64,000 nucleotides of DNA from JAEUMG01 sp046349315 (GTDB lineage: Bacteria; Pseudomonadota; Alphaproteobacteria; Rhizobiales; Aestuariivirgaceae), in contig JAXMCQ010000021.1 of NCBI GenBank assembly GCA_046349315.1, positions 43,802 through 107,801 of the forward strand, in the 5' to 3' direction. Positions 9,141 to 16,895 of the stretch are shown one piece after another; positions within the stretch are counted from its first letter, which is position 1; every line of letters begins with the position of its first letter. The translations under genes were made by a program, and so were the position numbers. Under the pieces are notes generated by a model that worked only from the letters and a program-made list of their open reading frames with translations, did no database searches and had not been told where the DNA came from.

Positions 9141-9497
9141 ATGGCATCGAATTCAAGTGCTCAGGATCTGGGCGAGAGCATCAAGGAAATCAGGGCGCAG
9201 ATCGACGCTTTGACCAAGACGCTCGGTGATCTTGCGGATGATACCGCGGAGATGCGGACTGAGTTCACCAAGAAAGTGAAGCGGACATCCCGTGAAGCCG
9301 CGAGTCTGGGCGAACAGATCGTTCAGGAGGCTGCGCATGCGGGCAGTGAAGCGCTGAATGCGGCGGGAGCCTATGCGGCGAATTCAGCCAATGCCGCCGC
9401 AGGTCGCGTCGAAGCGCAAATTGTGCGCAATCCGGTCACCGCCCTTATGGTGGCTTTGGGTTTGGGTCTCGCGATCGGAATGCTCACCCGTAGATAG
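9141..9497 (+). CDS. DUF883/ElaB-YqjD-like membrane-anchored stress protein
   Basis: The 118-residue protein starts at ATG 9141 after GGGAGAG and the EcfG box. Residues about 10-90 are helical and charged, with heptad-like spacing (IKEIRAQIDALTKTLGDLAD), then an Ala-rich stretch, and the C-terminus is a single membrane helix (NPVTALMVALGLGLAIGMLT) ending in RR. This is the build of the DUF883/ElaB/YqjD family, C-tail-anchored inner-membrane proteins of which E. coli members have been linked to ribosome association in stationary phase. Family assignment is by architecture, so moderate. The longer frame from 8703 overlaps ecfG and is not real. Confidence 0.78.
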   Translation: MASNSSAQDLGESIKEIRAQIDALTKTLGDLADDTAEMRTEFTKKVKRTSREAASLGEQIVQEAAHAGSEALNAAGAYAANSANAAAGRVEAQIVRNPVTALMVALGLGLAIGMLTRR

Positions 9498-9507
9498 CGT
9501 CGCCGGA

Positions 9508-9864
9508 TCACCCTTCGGGGCGCAGTGCCTCGATCAACGCGTCGCGTATCGTCCCTGAGTCGAACGGAATTTCAACAATCACCGTGCCTGGGAACAGATC
9601 TCGCGCACGCGATGGGTCGTCATGCAGCACAATAAAAGCGCAACTGCCGTTCCCTTGCGCGAAAACCTGCTGAGCGAGCGGGCGATCCTGGGTTGCATTG
9701 ATGATAATAGCATCTTGATCGGCCAGAGGCGGGAGCGCCTGCCCCGGCTTACTGACGATCGCGACACTTTCGACACCGGCGTCAAGCAACCGATCTTCGA
9801 TATCAGCCGCGACAAGTGGTTGATATTCGACGATCAGTATCTTTTTTCCATCCAGGAAAGTCAT
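9508..9864 (-). CDS. Degenerate single-domain receiver (pseudo-receiver)
   Basis: The 118-residue protein folds like a response-regulator receiver (KKILIVEYQPLVAADIEDRL at the N-terminus resembles the PhyR receiver start) but lacks the chemistry: the phosphoacceptor position in DAIIINATQD is N56 instead of Asp, the acidic pair is E13-Y14, and the usual KPF near the C-terminus is IPF. It therefore should not be phosphorylated normally. It lies between stress genes and converges on the DUF883-like gene with 10 nt between them. I infer a protein-protein regulator of the stress cascade or of the nearby HWE kinase, with no direct proof. Confidence 0.78.
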   Translation of the reverse strand: MTFLDGKKILIVEYQPLVAADIEDRLLDAGVESVAIVSKPGQALPPLADQDAIIINATQDRPLAQQVFAQGNGSCAFIVLHDDPSRARDLFPGTVIVEIPFDSGTIRDALIEALRPEG

Positions 9865-9961
9865 AATGTCAGGTCCATGTTCTCGGGTGAGACATGCGCG
9901 CTCTCGATGTCATACGCATTTAACTAAGACATAGTTGCAGGAACGAAGCGGAGTATCAGTT

Positions 9962-10723
9962 ATGTCCCGGCCGCACCTGCCGACAGCCGAAACGCGCCAG
10001 GTCTCGTGCCAAAACTGCCCCTTGCGGCGGCTGGATACATTTCGCCCCTTCGATAAAGAGGAGCTCGCCTTCGTCGCGGCCTTCAAGAAAGGCGAATTCG
10101 CCGCCGAGGCGCGCGCCATGATCCTTCAGGAAGGCGCATCCAGTGCTCATTTGTATACGGTGCTTTCAGGCTGGGGCTTTCGCTACACGTTGCTGCCGGA
10201 TGGACGGCGCCAGATCTTGAACTTCGTCCTGCCGGGCGATCTGATCGGCCTGCAGGCCTCTGTCGCCCGCGAAATGAAGCATTCCATCGAAGCTTTGACG
10301 GGCATGCTGCTCTGCGTTTTCCAGCGTGAGGAGCTTTGGAATCTCTATCAGCGGCATCCGGGCCTCGCTTATGACATTACCTGGCTTGCCGCGCTCGAAG
10401 AACAGATGCTCGATCGTCATTTGTTGAGCGTCGGGCGGCGGACCGCCTTGGAGCGCATGGCCTATCTTCTGCTCCATCTTCATCACCGCGCTCACACGAT
10501 CGGTCTCGCCGACAGGCAGGGCTTCTCCCCGCCGATAACCCAGTATCATCTGGCCGACGCGTTGGGCATGTCGATCGTGCACACCAACAAGACCTTGAAA
10601 AAATTGTATCAGTCCAAATTGATCCGCTGGAAGAATCGCCGCCTCGAATTTCTCGACATGGATGCCTTGCGCGAGGTTGCGCACTTCGCCGAGGAACAAG
10701 ACGTCCCTCGCCCGCTAATTTGA
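9962..10723 (+). CDS. Crp/Fnr family transcriptional regulator
   Basis: The 253-residue protein has a Crp-like sensor domain (about residues 30-140, LQEGASSAHLYTVLSGWGFR, FVLPGDLIGLQA), a dimerisation helix, and a winged HTH around residues 190-225 (HLADALGMSIVHTNKTLKKL). N-terminal C16-X2-C19 (SCQNCPLRR) recalls FNR, but the third N-terminal Cys of the FNR cluster motif is absent, so iron-sulfur sensing is doubtful. ATG 9962, after CGGAG, is preferred to the upstream TTG. It sits inside the stress island but has no exact EcfG box. The effector is unknown. Confidence 0.85.
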   Translation: MSRPHLPTAETRQVSCQNCPLRRLDTFRPFDKEELAFVAAFKKGEFAAEARAMILQEGASSAHLYTVLSGWGFRYTLLPDGRRQILNFVLPGDLIGLQASVAREMKHSIEALTGMLLCVFQREELWNLYQRHPGLAYDITWLAALEEQMLDRHLLSVGRRTALERMAYLLLHLHHRAHTIGLADRQGFSPPITQYHLADALGMSIVHTNKTLKKLYQSKLIRWKNRRLEFLDMDALREVAHFAEEQDVPRPLI

Positions 10724-10738
10724 CTTACCCCAACTTCC

Positions 10739-10763
10739 GGAACCGCGGTCTGTCTCACACGTT
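10739..10763 (+). promoter_or_regulatory. EcfG-type stress promoter of csbD
   Basis: GGAAC at 10739-10743 and CGTT at 10760-10763 with 16 nt between them. It is 35 nt from the csbD start, the same spacing as at the 25-residue peptide gene. Confidence 0.86.
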
Positions 10764-10797
10764 TTACGGCCAGAGACGGCTGAACGGAGAGCTATCC

Positions 10798-10995
10798 ATG
10801 AATTGGGATCGCATCGAAGGCAATTGGAGAGAGTTCAAGGGCAAGGCCAAGCAGCAATGGGGAAAGCTCAGCGACGATGAGCTTGATCAGATTGCCGGTC
10901 GCCGTGAAGAGCTCGAAGGCAAGCTCCAGAAGCATTACGGCTACGCCAAGGACAAGGCCAAGGTCGAAGTCGATACGTGGCTCAATCGTCACTGA
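10798..10995 (+). CDS. CsbD family stress protein
   Basis: The 65-residue protein begins MNWDRIEGNWREFKGKAKQQ and contains the CsbD pattern of short amphipathic helices rich in Lys, Glu and Gly (WGKLSDDELDQIAGRREELE). CsbD proteins are small soluble proteins induced by general stress in many bacteria; their molecular task is unknown. ATG 10798 follows GGAGAG. An exact EcfG box supports stress induction. A hairpin follows the gene, then a second small gene. Confidence 0.92.
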   Translation: MNWDRIEGNWREFKGKAKQQWGKLSDDELDQIAGRREELEGKLQKHYGYAKDKAKVEVDTWLNRH

Positions 10996-11013
10996 CGGCT
11001 TTGGTATGTGAAC

Positions 11014-11053
11014 CGCGGCCGAATCTTCATGAGGTTCGGCCGCGCTGCATTTT
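11014..11053 (+). terminator. Hairpin after csbD, possible terminator
   Basis: CGCGGCCGAA (11014-11023) pairs perfectly with TTCGGCCGCG (11035-11044) around an 11-nt loop, followed by CTGCATTTT. The T tract is weak, so termination is probably partial and some transcript may continue into the gene at 11067. Confidence 0.5.
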
Positions 11054-11066
11054 GGGAGATCAAAAA

Positions 11067-11327
11067 ATGGAACTGCAGCATATGAGCGCTGGTGTGAAGG
11101 AGGCGGTGGCCAATCCATCCAAAGTCTTCAACGCCCCCATGGACGTCATCAATACGCCGGGGCTTACCGATGCCGAGCGGCGCGCCATTCTTGAAAGCTG
11201 GGAGCAGGAAGCACGTCTGCTTCAGACGGCGACCGGCGAAAACATGGCCGGAGGCGAACCCTCGCGGATTGAAGATGTGCGCAAGGCAATAGATTTGCTT
11301 GACAATGGCGCCCAAGCCGGCGCTTGA
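11067..11327 (+). CDS. Small conserved-type protein of the stress island, unknown function
   Basis: The 86-residue protein starts at ATG 11067 with GGGAG upstream. The central part (INTPGLTDAERRAILESWEQ, then EARLLQTATGENM) and the end (RIEDVRKAIDLLD) fit a pattern I have seen in small soluble proteins of alphaproteobacteria: a short helix, an R/K-x-x-I-L-x-x-W-E segment and a C-terminal helix. No enzyme motif, signal peptide or membrane helix is visible. It probably reads from the csbD promoter through the intervening hairpin. Function unknown. Confidence 0.75.
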   Translation: MELQHMSAGVKEAVANPSKVFNAPMDVINTPGLTDAERRAILESWEQEARLLQTATGENMAGGEPSRIEDVRKAIDLLDNGAQAGA

Positions 11328-11339
11328 GCACCATGACAT

Positions 11340-11364
11340 GGAACCAAAATCGATGAACCGCGTT
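11340..11364 (+). promoter_or_regulatory. EcfG-type stress promoter
   Basis: GGAAC at 11340-11344 and CGTT at 11361-11364, spacer 16 nt, 50 nt before the ATG of the small exported protein at 11414. This is the fifth exact box in the island. Confidence 0.84.
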
Positions 11365-11413
11365 ATCCCCTTGAATCACCAACGCAATTTCAATCCCGCG
11401 GGGAGACGTCAAA

Positions 11414-11617
11414 ATGCGAATTTTGGCAACTGTCGCTCTATCGGCTTCACTGATGATCGCGGCTCCGGTTCTTGCTGGTCTTAAGCCCGTAGCTGAACCG
11501 ACGATTCAGCCTCATGCAGCCAATGAAACCTTGGTCTCCAAGACCGCGCCCGACGGCACATGGCCCTTCGCGTTGAGGGAAGAATCCGCTGAACCGGTCG
11601 TCTATTATTCAATTTGA
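11414..11617 (+). CDS. Small exported protein under stress control
   Basis: The 67-residue protein has a signal peptide (MRILATVALSASLMIAAPVL, cleavage probably after VLA), leaving a mature chain of about 46 residues with no Cys and no recognised domain (KTAPDGTWPFALREESAEPV). GGGGAGA precedes the ATG and an EcfG box lies upstream, so it is likely a periplasmic or secreted product of the general stress response. It ends 4 nt from the convergent kinase gene. Function unknown. Confidence 0.75.
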   Translation: MRILATVALSASLMIAAPVLAGLKPVAEPTIQPHAANETLVSKTAPDGTWPFALREESAEPVVYYSI

Positions 11618-11621
11618 AGCG

Positions 11622-13637
11622 CTAGACCGCTTCCAGCGGCTCGCCAGCCGAACTGTCTGATTCAAGGTTCGCCAGAGGCAGGCGGGCCTTGAATTCTATA
11701 CCCTCGGCCTTCCAGGAAATTTCTGTCGATCCGCCGAACTGCGTCGCAAGGACACGCTCGAGCATGACGCGGCCAAAACCGCGCCGTTGCGGCTTTGTGA
11801 CCTGCGGACCTGCCTTTTCTTGCCAAGTCATTACCAGCACGCCCTCTCCGGCATCGTCTGGTGAGCCCTTCTCGACGAAGCCAGTCAAGGAAATGCGCCC
11901 GGCGGGGCGCGACAAGGATCCATATTGAATAGCATTGCTGGCCAATTCGTGGAATGCGATCGCCAATGTCTGCGCATGCTGTGTCGGCAGGTCGATTGCG
12001 GGCAGCGCTACATCGATAGCTGAGGCATGCTCGGCGGTCTGAAATGGAGCGAGCGTGCTTGTCGCCAATTCGACCAACCCGACTTTGCGCCATTCGGCTT
12101 CGAAGAGGAGATCTTGTGCAGTCTTCAAGGCACGCAAGCGGTTCTGGAAATTGCGCCGGTAGGATTCGACGCTCGTCGCTGATTTGGCAGTCTGGTCGGC
12201 AAGGCTAGCCATGAGCTGAACGGTATTGCGCACCCGATGCGCGAGCTCGCGCAGCAATCGCGTCTTGGCCTGTTCATCGGCCTTGCGTTGCGAAATATCC
12301 TGGATGACGGTCGTGCAAACAGTCGGCCTGCCGTCACCATCACGGCTGAGGCGCGTCGTTTTCAAGGCCCAGAAAGAGCTGCCATCCTTGCGCATATAGC
12401 GCTTGTCCAGGGTCAGCGTGTCGTGACCGCCGGCGGCAATGGCCGCCAGCATGTCGATGCTGGCTTGCCGATCATTGGGATGCGTCACGTCTATGAGCGA
12501 CATGCTCAGGAGTTCGTCGCGGGAGTAGCCGAACATCTCGCACATCCGGTCGTTCACCTTGAGAATGCGCCCGGTAAGGGGGTCGGTCTCGCAATTGGCC
12601 GTGCCGGCATTGTCGAAAAGTGAACGGTAGACGTCTTCGCTGTGGCGAAGGTCGCTTCTCTGCCGGTCAATCTGCTGAAGCAGGTCGCGGGCACGGGCTC
12701 GTGACCCGGTTGTTTCGGTAACCGTGAGGAACAAGGCCGTTAGCAGCAGGCCGAGAGTCAGGACGGTCGCCGGGGCGAGCAGGATCGAACCAAAAGGTTC
12801 GCGCATCATGGCGACGCGCCAGGTGCGATTGCCGACCGATACATTGGCGCCAAGCACGCGGTCGGCGCTGGTTTCGCCAAACAGATGCAGCGGATCATCG
12901 GCGTTGGTGATGTCCGAAATCTGAGCGATCACAGGGTTCCGGCGGTTGCCGGCGACGAGGAAATCGGCTGCCGAGAGCGGCCTCACCACAAGACCTCGCG
13001 GCGGCGCATCCGCCCTGCGGCTGTTCGGAACAGTTTGGGCAAAGAGGAACTGATCACCGAAGAGCTGAGATTGTGGTGCCGACAAGGGTGTCGAGACCTG
13101 CATTCCGTCTCCCGCCAGCAGGCCTCCGCCAGGGGCAAAAGACGAAACATCGAAGCCGATGAGAGGCGATGGCGCGGCGGCCGCACCTCCGGTCCCGTAA
13201 TCGTAAATTATAGGGTAATAGGCATCTCGCCCGCTGACAGGCGCTTTCGTGCCCGCCGCGCTCAGTTCGAATATGGTGAAATCAGTGAGGCCCCGGCTGC
13301 GCTGGGCGGCCTCGAACTGCGCCACTTCGCTTGCTGCCACGCGCTCGACCAAAAGCCAGCGGTTTTGGCTAACCGGGCTCCGTAAAAGCGTCAGAAAACG
13401 GTCGGTTTCATTCGGTTGCAGCGTGTTTCCGGATGAAATCAACGCCACCACCGCATGCATATTGGCGTCGATGATCGACAAGCGATCCTGGATGCGGCCT
13501 ACTTCTTGCTCGAGTGCTTCCTGGGTGCGGTCGTTGGCCTTGATAAACTCGATATAGCCGGTGACGGCCGCCAGCAGGACGGAGAGGAGTATCCCACCCA
13601 GCAGAAACAGGCGGTTACGCTTTAAGATGGAGACCAT
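11622..13637 (-). CDS. CHASE-PAS-HWE sensor histidine kinase
   Basis: The 671-residue kinase has a membrane helix at about 8-30, an extracytoplasmic CHASE-like sensor (about 40-280), a second membrane helix (about 285-307), a PAS domain (about 335-450) and a HisKA_2/HWE-type kinase core with phosphoacceptor H467 in LLRELAHRVRNTVQLM, the N-box HELASNAIQYG and a W-x-E motif (TWQEKAGP). HWE and HisKA_2 kinases are the usual activators of PhyR, and this one lies at the edge of the stress island, so it is a candidate PhyR kinase (PhyK-like). No exact EcfG box precedes it. The signal is unknown. Confidence 0.86.
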   Translation of the reverse strand: MVSILKRNRLFLLGGILLSVLLAAVTGYIEFIKANDRTQEALEQEVGRIQDRLSIIDANMHAVVALISSGNTLQPNETDRFLTLLRSPVSQNRWLLVERVAASEVAQFEAAQRSRGLTDFTIFELSAAGTKAPVSGRDAYYPIIYDYGTGGAAAAPSPLIGFDVSSFAPGGGLLAGDGMQVSTPLSAPQSQLFGDQFLFAQTVPNSRRADAPPRGLVVRPLSAADFLVAGNRRNPVIAQISDITNADDPLHLFGETSADRVLGANVSVGNRTWRVAMMREPFGSILLAPATVLTLGLLLTALFLTVTETTGSRARARDLLQQIDRQRSDLRHSEDVYRSLFDNAGTANCETDPLTGRILKVNDRMCEMFGYSRDELLSMSLIDVTHPNDRQASIDMLAAIAAGGHDTLTLDKRYMRKDGSSFWALKTTRLSRDGDGRPTVCTTVIQDISQRKADEQAKTRLLRELAHRVRNTVQLMASLADQTAKSATSVESYRRNFQNRLRALKTAQDLLFEAEWRKVGLVELATSTLAPFQTAEHASAIDVALPAIDLPTQHAQTLAIAFHELASNAIQYGSLSRPAGRISLTGFVEKGSPDDAGEGVLVMTWQEKAGPQVTKPQRRGFGRVMLERVLATQFGGSTEISWKAEGIEFKARLPLANLESDSSAGEPLEAV

Positions 13638-13800
13638 AACACCCGGGATTGCAGGCTAAATAACGGCTAACCAATTGTAATTGAGCAGGCTTCCAAAAGT
13701 TCCCCCGTTGACACGATTTCGGCGGCGCGTTTTCTGAATTCCATTTGACTTAATCTTTTTCACTGTTAGCCTCATTACCCAAACAGGGTCGGGTGTAGTT

Positions 13801-14982
13801 TTGCGCGGGACCAACCAGGAGTTTGGACGTCCCTATAACCGTCGGATCGTTCTGGAGACGGTCCGATTGCATGCGCCAATCTCCCGGGGGGAGATCGCCA
13901 AACGTGTCGGACTGACCGTCCAAACCGTTTCAACTATCGTCCGCGAGCTGGAACAATTGGGCTTCGTCATTGGTTCCCGCGAGCAGCCGAGAAGCCGCGG
14001 CTATCCTCCGACAGCCCTGACTGTTAATCCTTCCGGCGGTTTTGCCATCGGCCTCCACGTCACGCCGGTCAGCATCGATACCGCGCTGATCGACCTGGCG
14101 GGTACGGTCATCAGCAAAAAGCGCCGCGAAATGCGGTCTGCAACACCCGAAGCAAGCTTTGCCGCCATTGGCGAGCTGACCCGCGAAATGCGCCAATTGC
14201 GCCCCAATGGCCGGATGCTGGGGGTCGGGATGGCTATTCCCGGCCCATTTGGGGTCGATTCCATGAGCTTTGTCGGCCCCACAACCCTCCAAGGCTGGGC
14301 CGGCGTCCCGATCGCCGAGCGACTGACCGAGGCAACGGGACTTGCGGCCTTTGTCGGCGTCGACCTCGCTGCCGCTGCCCTTGGCGAGCGGCTTTATGGG
14401 GCGGGCCGCGAATTGCGCGACTTTTACTACCTCTATTTCGGCGTCGGGCTCGGCGGTTGCATGGTCCATGATGGACAACCATTGCGCGGCGCCTTCGGCA
14501 ATGCCGGCGAGATCGGCCATATCCCGCTGGTGCCGAACGGCGATGCTTGCCCTTGCGGCAATTGTGGCTGCCTCGAGCGCTATTTGTCGCTTGATGCCTT
14601 CGAGCGCCGCTCTGCCCAGTTTGGTCGCGAAGCCTGGTTCGCAGAGGCAGCGCCATTGCTGAGGCTTGCGATCACCATGATCGAGAATCTCTTCGATCCC
14701 GAGACCATCATTCTGGGCGGCCTCGCGCACGAGAGTGTCCTCAAGGATCTGATCGCCGCGGCAGCACCTTTGCATCCTTCGGTAGGCGAGCGGCGCGATC
14801 GCACGGCACCGCGTCTTATGCTTTCCGCGCAAGGCGAAGATTCGGTCCTGCGTGGCGCTGCCGCACTGGCCGTGTCGGGTCTGCTGTCGCCGCGCTTCGG
14901 CGCAATGTTCGTCGATGACGACGCATTGCCGGCGCATGACCCTCTGCTGACACCGCAACGCCTGAACGAGGCGGCCGCATGA
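13801..14982 (+). CDS. ROK family transcriptional regulator
   Basis: The 393-residue protein has an N-terminal winged HTH (about residues 15-65, SRGEIAKRVGLTVQTVSTIV) and a ROK sugar-kinase-like domain (VGMAIPGPFGVD, LYFGVGLGGCMV, GNAGEIGHIP) with the Zn-binding CPCGNCGCLERYLS. The start is TTG at 13801, since the frame has no ATG nearby and relatives begin RGTNQ. It overlaps the transporter ATPase gene by 4 nt, so it should control this operon in answer to a sugar, much as FrcR is placed with the fructose transporter frcBCA in Sinorhizobium. The ligand is unknown. Confidence 0.88.
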   Translation: MRGTNQEFGRPYNRRIVLETVRLHAPISRGEIAKRVGLTVQTVSTIVRELEQLGFVIGSREQPRSRGYPPTALTVNPSGGFAIGLHVTPVSIDTALIDLAGTVISKKRREMRSATPEASFAAIGELTREMRQLRPNGRMLGVGMAIPGPFGVDSMSFVGPTTLQGWAGVPIAERLTEATGLAAFVGVDLAAAALGERLYGAGRELRDFYYLYFGVGLGGCMVHDGQPLRGAFGNAGEIGHIPLVPNGDACPCGNCGCLERYLSLDAFERRSAQFGREAWFAEAAPLLRLAITMIENLFDPETIILGGLAHESVLKDLIAAAAPLHPSVGERRDRTAPRLMLSAQGEDSVLRGAAALAVSGLLSPRFGAMFVDDDALPAHDPLLTPQRLNEAAA

Positions 14983-15764
14983 CCGAGGTCTTGCTCAAAC
15001 TCGAAAACATCACGCGCAATTTCGGCGCCATCCAGGCATTGCGCGGTGTCGATCTCGAAGTCGGGCGCGGCGAGGTCGTAGCGCTGCTCGGCGACAATGG
15101 CGCCGGCAAGTCGACGCTCGTCAAGATCATTGCCGGCGGACTGCAGCCAAGTTCCGGCCGTATGTTGTTCGAAGGTGAGGAACGGATCTTCAATTCGCCC
15201 GCCGAAGCCAAGGCAGCCGGAATCGAGACCGTCTATCAGGACCTCTCATTGTGCACGAATGTCGATGTCGTCGCCAATTTCTTCATGGGCCGTGAGATTG
15301 TGAAGAAGTGGTTCGGTGTCCCGGTGCTCCAAGAAGCCGCAATGTATTCCGCGGCCGAAAAAGCGCTGGCCAATGCCGGCACGCGCATCCCCTCGCTCAG
15401 GACCAATGTCGAGCACTTGTCGGGTGGCCAGCGCCAGGCAATCGAACTCAACCGCTTCGTTCATTGGGGCGGCAAGCTCGTCTTGCTCGATGAGCCCTTC
15501 GCCGCACTTGGTGTCGAGCAGACGCGACGCGGCCTCGACACCGTGCGCCGCATTGCCGATCAGGGCATTGGCGTCGTCATCATCACCCATATCATGGCGC
15601 AGGCTTTCCAGGTCGCCGATCGCATCGTGGTTATTCGCCAGGGCGTGGTGGCCGGAAATGTCAAAGCCGAGGCGACCAGCCCCGATGAAGTCGTGCGCAT
15701 GATTACCGGCGAGGCTCTCAAAAGCTCCGCCCAAGAAACACGGCTGAACGGCCGTTCACCCTGA
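14979..15764 (+). CDS. Sugar ABC transporter ATP-binding protein (single NBD, FrcA type)
   Basis: The 261-residue protein is one intact ABC ATPase: Walker A GDNGAGKSTLVKI near residue 38, signature LSGGQRQAIELNR, Walker B KLVLLDEPFAALG, and the H-loop in VVIITHIMAQA. Unlike RbsA-type proteins it holds one nucleotide-binding domain, so it should work as a homodimer, as in the fructose transporter FrcA. It is coupled to the ROK regulator by a 4-nt overlap and precedes the binding protein and permease. Confidence 0.92.
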   Translation: MTEVLLKLENITRNFGAIQALRGVDLEVGRGEVVALLGDNGAGKSTLVKIIAGGLQPSSGRMLFEGEERIFNSPAEAKAAGIETVYQDLSLCTNVDVVANFFMGREIVKKWFGVPVLQEAAMYSAAEKALANAGTRIPSLRTNVEHLSGGQRQAIELNRFVHWGGKLVLLDEPFAALGVEQTRRGLDTVRRIADQGIGVVIITHIMAQAFQVADRIVVIRQGVVAGNVKAEATSPDEVVRMITGEALKSSAQETRLNGRSP

Positions 15765-15783
15765 AGGAGAAGGAGACGTCACG

Positions 15784-16830
15784 ATGAAACGCTTATTCAG
15801 TGCCTTATGCGGCGCTTTGGCCATGCTGGCCTTGGCATTTTCCGCATCTTCCGCCATGGCTGAGTCCAAGGGCAAGATTTACTACATGGTTCCGACGCTA
15901 CTCGACGAATTCCAGACCGAATCCGTCAGTGCACTAACGAAATTCCTTGGCGATGTCGGCTACGAGACCGTAAGCCTCAATGCCGATAACAAGACCGACC
16001 TGCAGCAAAGCCAGATGAACGACGTGATCGCCCTCAAGCCGAGTGCGATCATCCTGGCTGCCGTCGACTTCAACGCGCTCGTGCCGTCGATCGAAAAGGC
16101 GCGCGCCGCCGGCATCCCGGTCATGATCTTCGACCGGCAGATCACCACGACGCCGTCCGATCTGACCTCTGTCGCGGGAACCGTTGAGATCGGCTATGTC
16201 GCGGCGGGCGAAATCCAGCGCCTGCTCAAGGAAAAGAACGGTGCCGTGAAGGGCAAGATCCTCCAGGTCCTGGGCGATCCGGCCGATCCCTATACGCTCG
16301 ACATCCAGAAGGGCTTCGAAGAGAAGATGAAGCCGTTTCCGGACGCCCAGATCATCTCATTGCCGGCGATGCAGTGGGAAGCCTCGAATGCCGGAACCAT
16401 TGTCGCCGACCAGCTTGTCGCCAATCCCGACATTGACCTGATCTTCGTCCATGCCGCGCATCTCGCGGTTGCTGCCGTTGCTTCGCTCGAAGCCAAGGGC
16501 AAGAAGCCGGGGGATGTTCTCCTTGTCTCGTCCAATGGTGCGCCGGTCGGCCTCGATCTCATCCGTAAAGGCTGGGAGCAGGTCGAAGTCGAGCAGCCGC
16601 TTTATGCGCAGGCCGCGGCCATCGCCATGTTCGCCGACAAGGTCGTCAACAAGCAGGAGATCAAGGCCGGTCAGTATCCCGTGCTTGGCCTCGACTCGAC
16701 CATGACGATCGAGAAGTGGGGCCCGAACATCAAGATCCCGGGTGCCGCGATCACCAAGGATAATATCGACGAGCCGCGCTTCTGGGGCAATCTCAAGGCG
16801 CCGACCGATCCGGTCACGCCGGTCCAATAA
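15784..16830 (+). CDS. Sugar ABC transporter periplasmic binding protein
   Basis: The 348-residue protein begins with a signal peptide (cleavage after SSAMA, about residue 26) and is a Peripla_BP_4 type binding protein with two alternating lobes (PTLLDEFQTESVSALTKFLG, ILAAVDFNALVPSIEKARAA, VMIFDRQITT). GAAGGAGAAGGAG gives a strong ribosome binding site. A strong hairpin after the gene probably stabilises its mRNA relative to the permease. The ligand is likely a sugar or sugar derivative; the neighbouring enzymes suggest something oxidised by SDRs. Confidence 0.92.
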   Translation: MKRLFSALCGALAMLALAFSASSAMAESKGKIYYMVPTLLDEFQTESVSALTKFLGDVGYETVSLNADNKTDLQQSQMNDVIALKPSAIILAAVDFNALVPSIEKARAAGIPVMIFDRQITTTPSDLTSVAGTVEIGYVAAGEIQRLLKEKNGAVKGKILQVLGDPADPYTLDIQKGFEEKMKPFPDAQIISLPAMQWEASNAGTIVADQLVANPDIDLIFVHAAHLAVAAVASLEAKGKKPGDVLLVSSNGAPVGLDLIRKGWEQVEVEQPLYAQAAAIAMFADKVVNKQEIKAGQYPVLGLDSTMTIEKWGPNIKIPGAAITKDNIDEPRFWGNLKAPTDPVTPVQ

Positions 16831-16846
16831 CAACCGCTCAGCACTC

Positions 16847-16875
16847 GTCCCGGAGCCGTATGTCGGCTCCGGGAC
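16847..16875 (+). promoter_or_regulatory. Intercistronic mRNA hairpin
   Basis: GTCCCGGAGCCG (16847-16858), loop TATGT, CGGCTCCGGGAC (16864-16875): a perfect 12-bp stem without a T tract, between the binding protein and permease genes. Such structures protect the upstream message and lower expression downstream; it is not a complete terminator. Confidence 0.75.
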
Positions 16876-16895
16876 CCTATCCCCGAGGATATGAA

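Noticed and set aside
9962..10723. Oxygen-sensing FNR
   Set aside because: Only two N-terminal Cys (C16, C19) are present, so the FNR cluster ligand set is incomplete; kept as a generic Crp/Fnr regulator.
13655..13720. Possible EcfG box for the HWE kinase on the minus strand
   Set aside because: GGAAC is present but 16 nt later the sequence is AATT, not CGTT.
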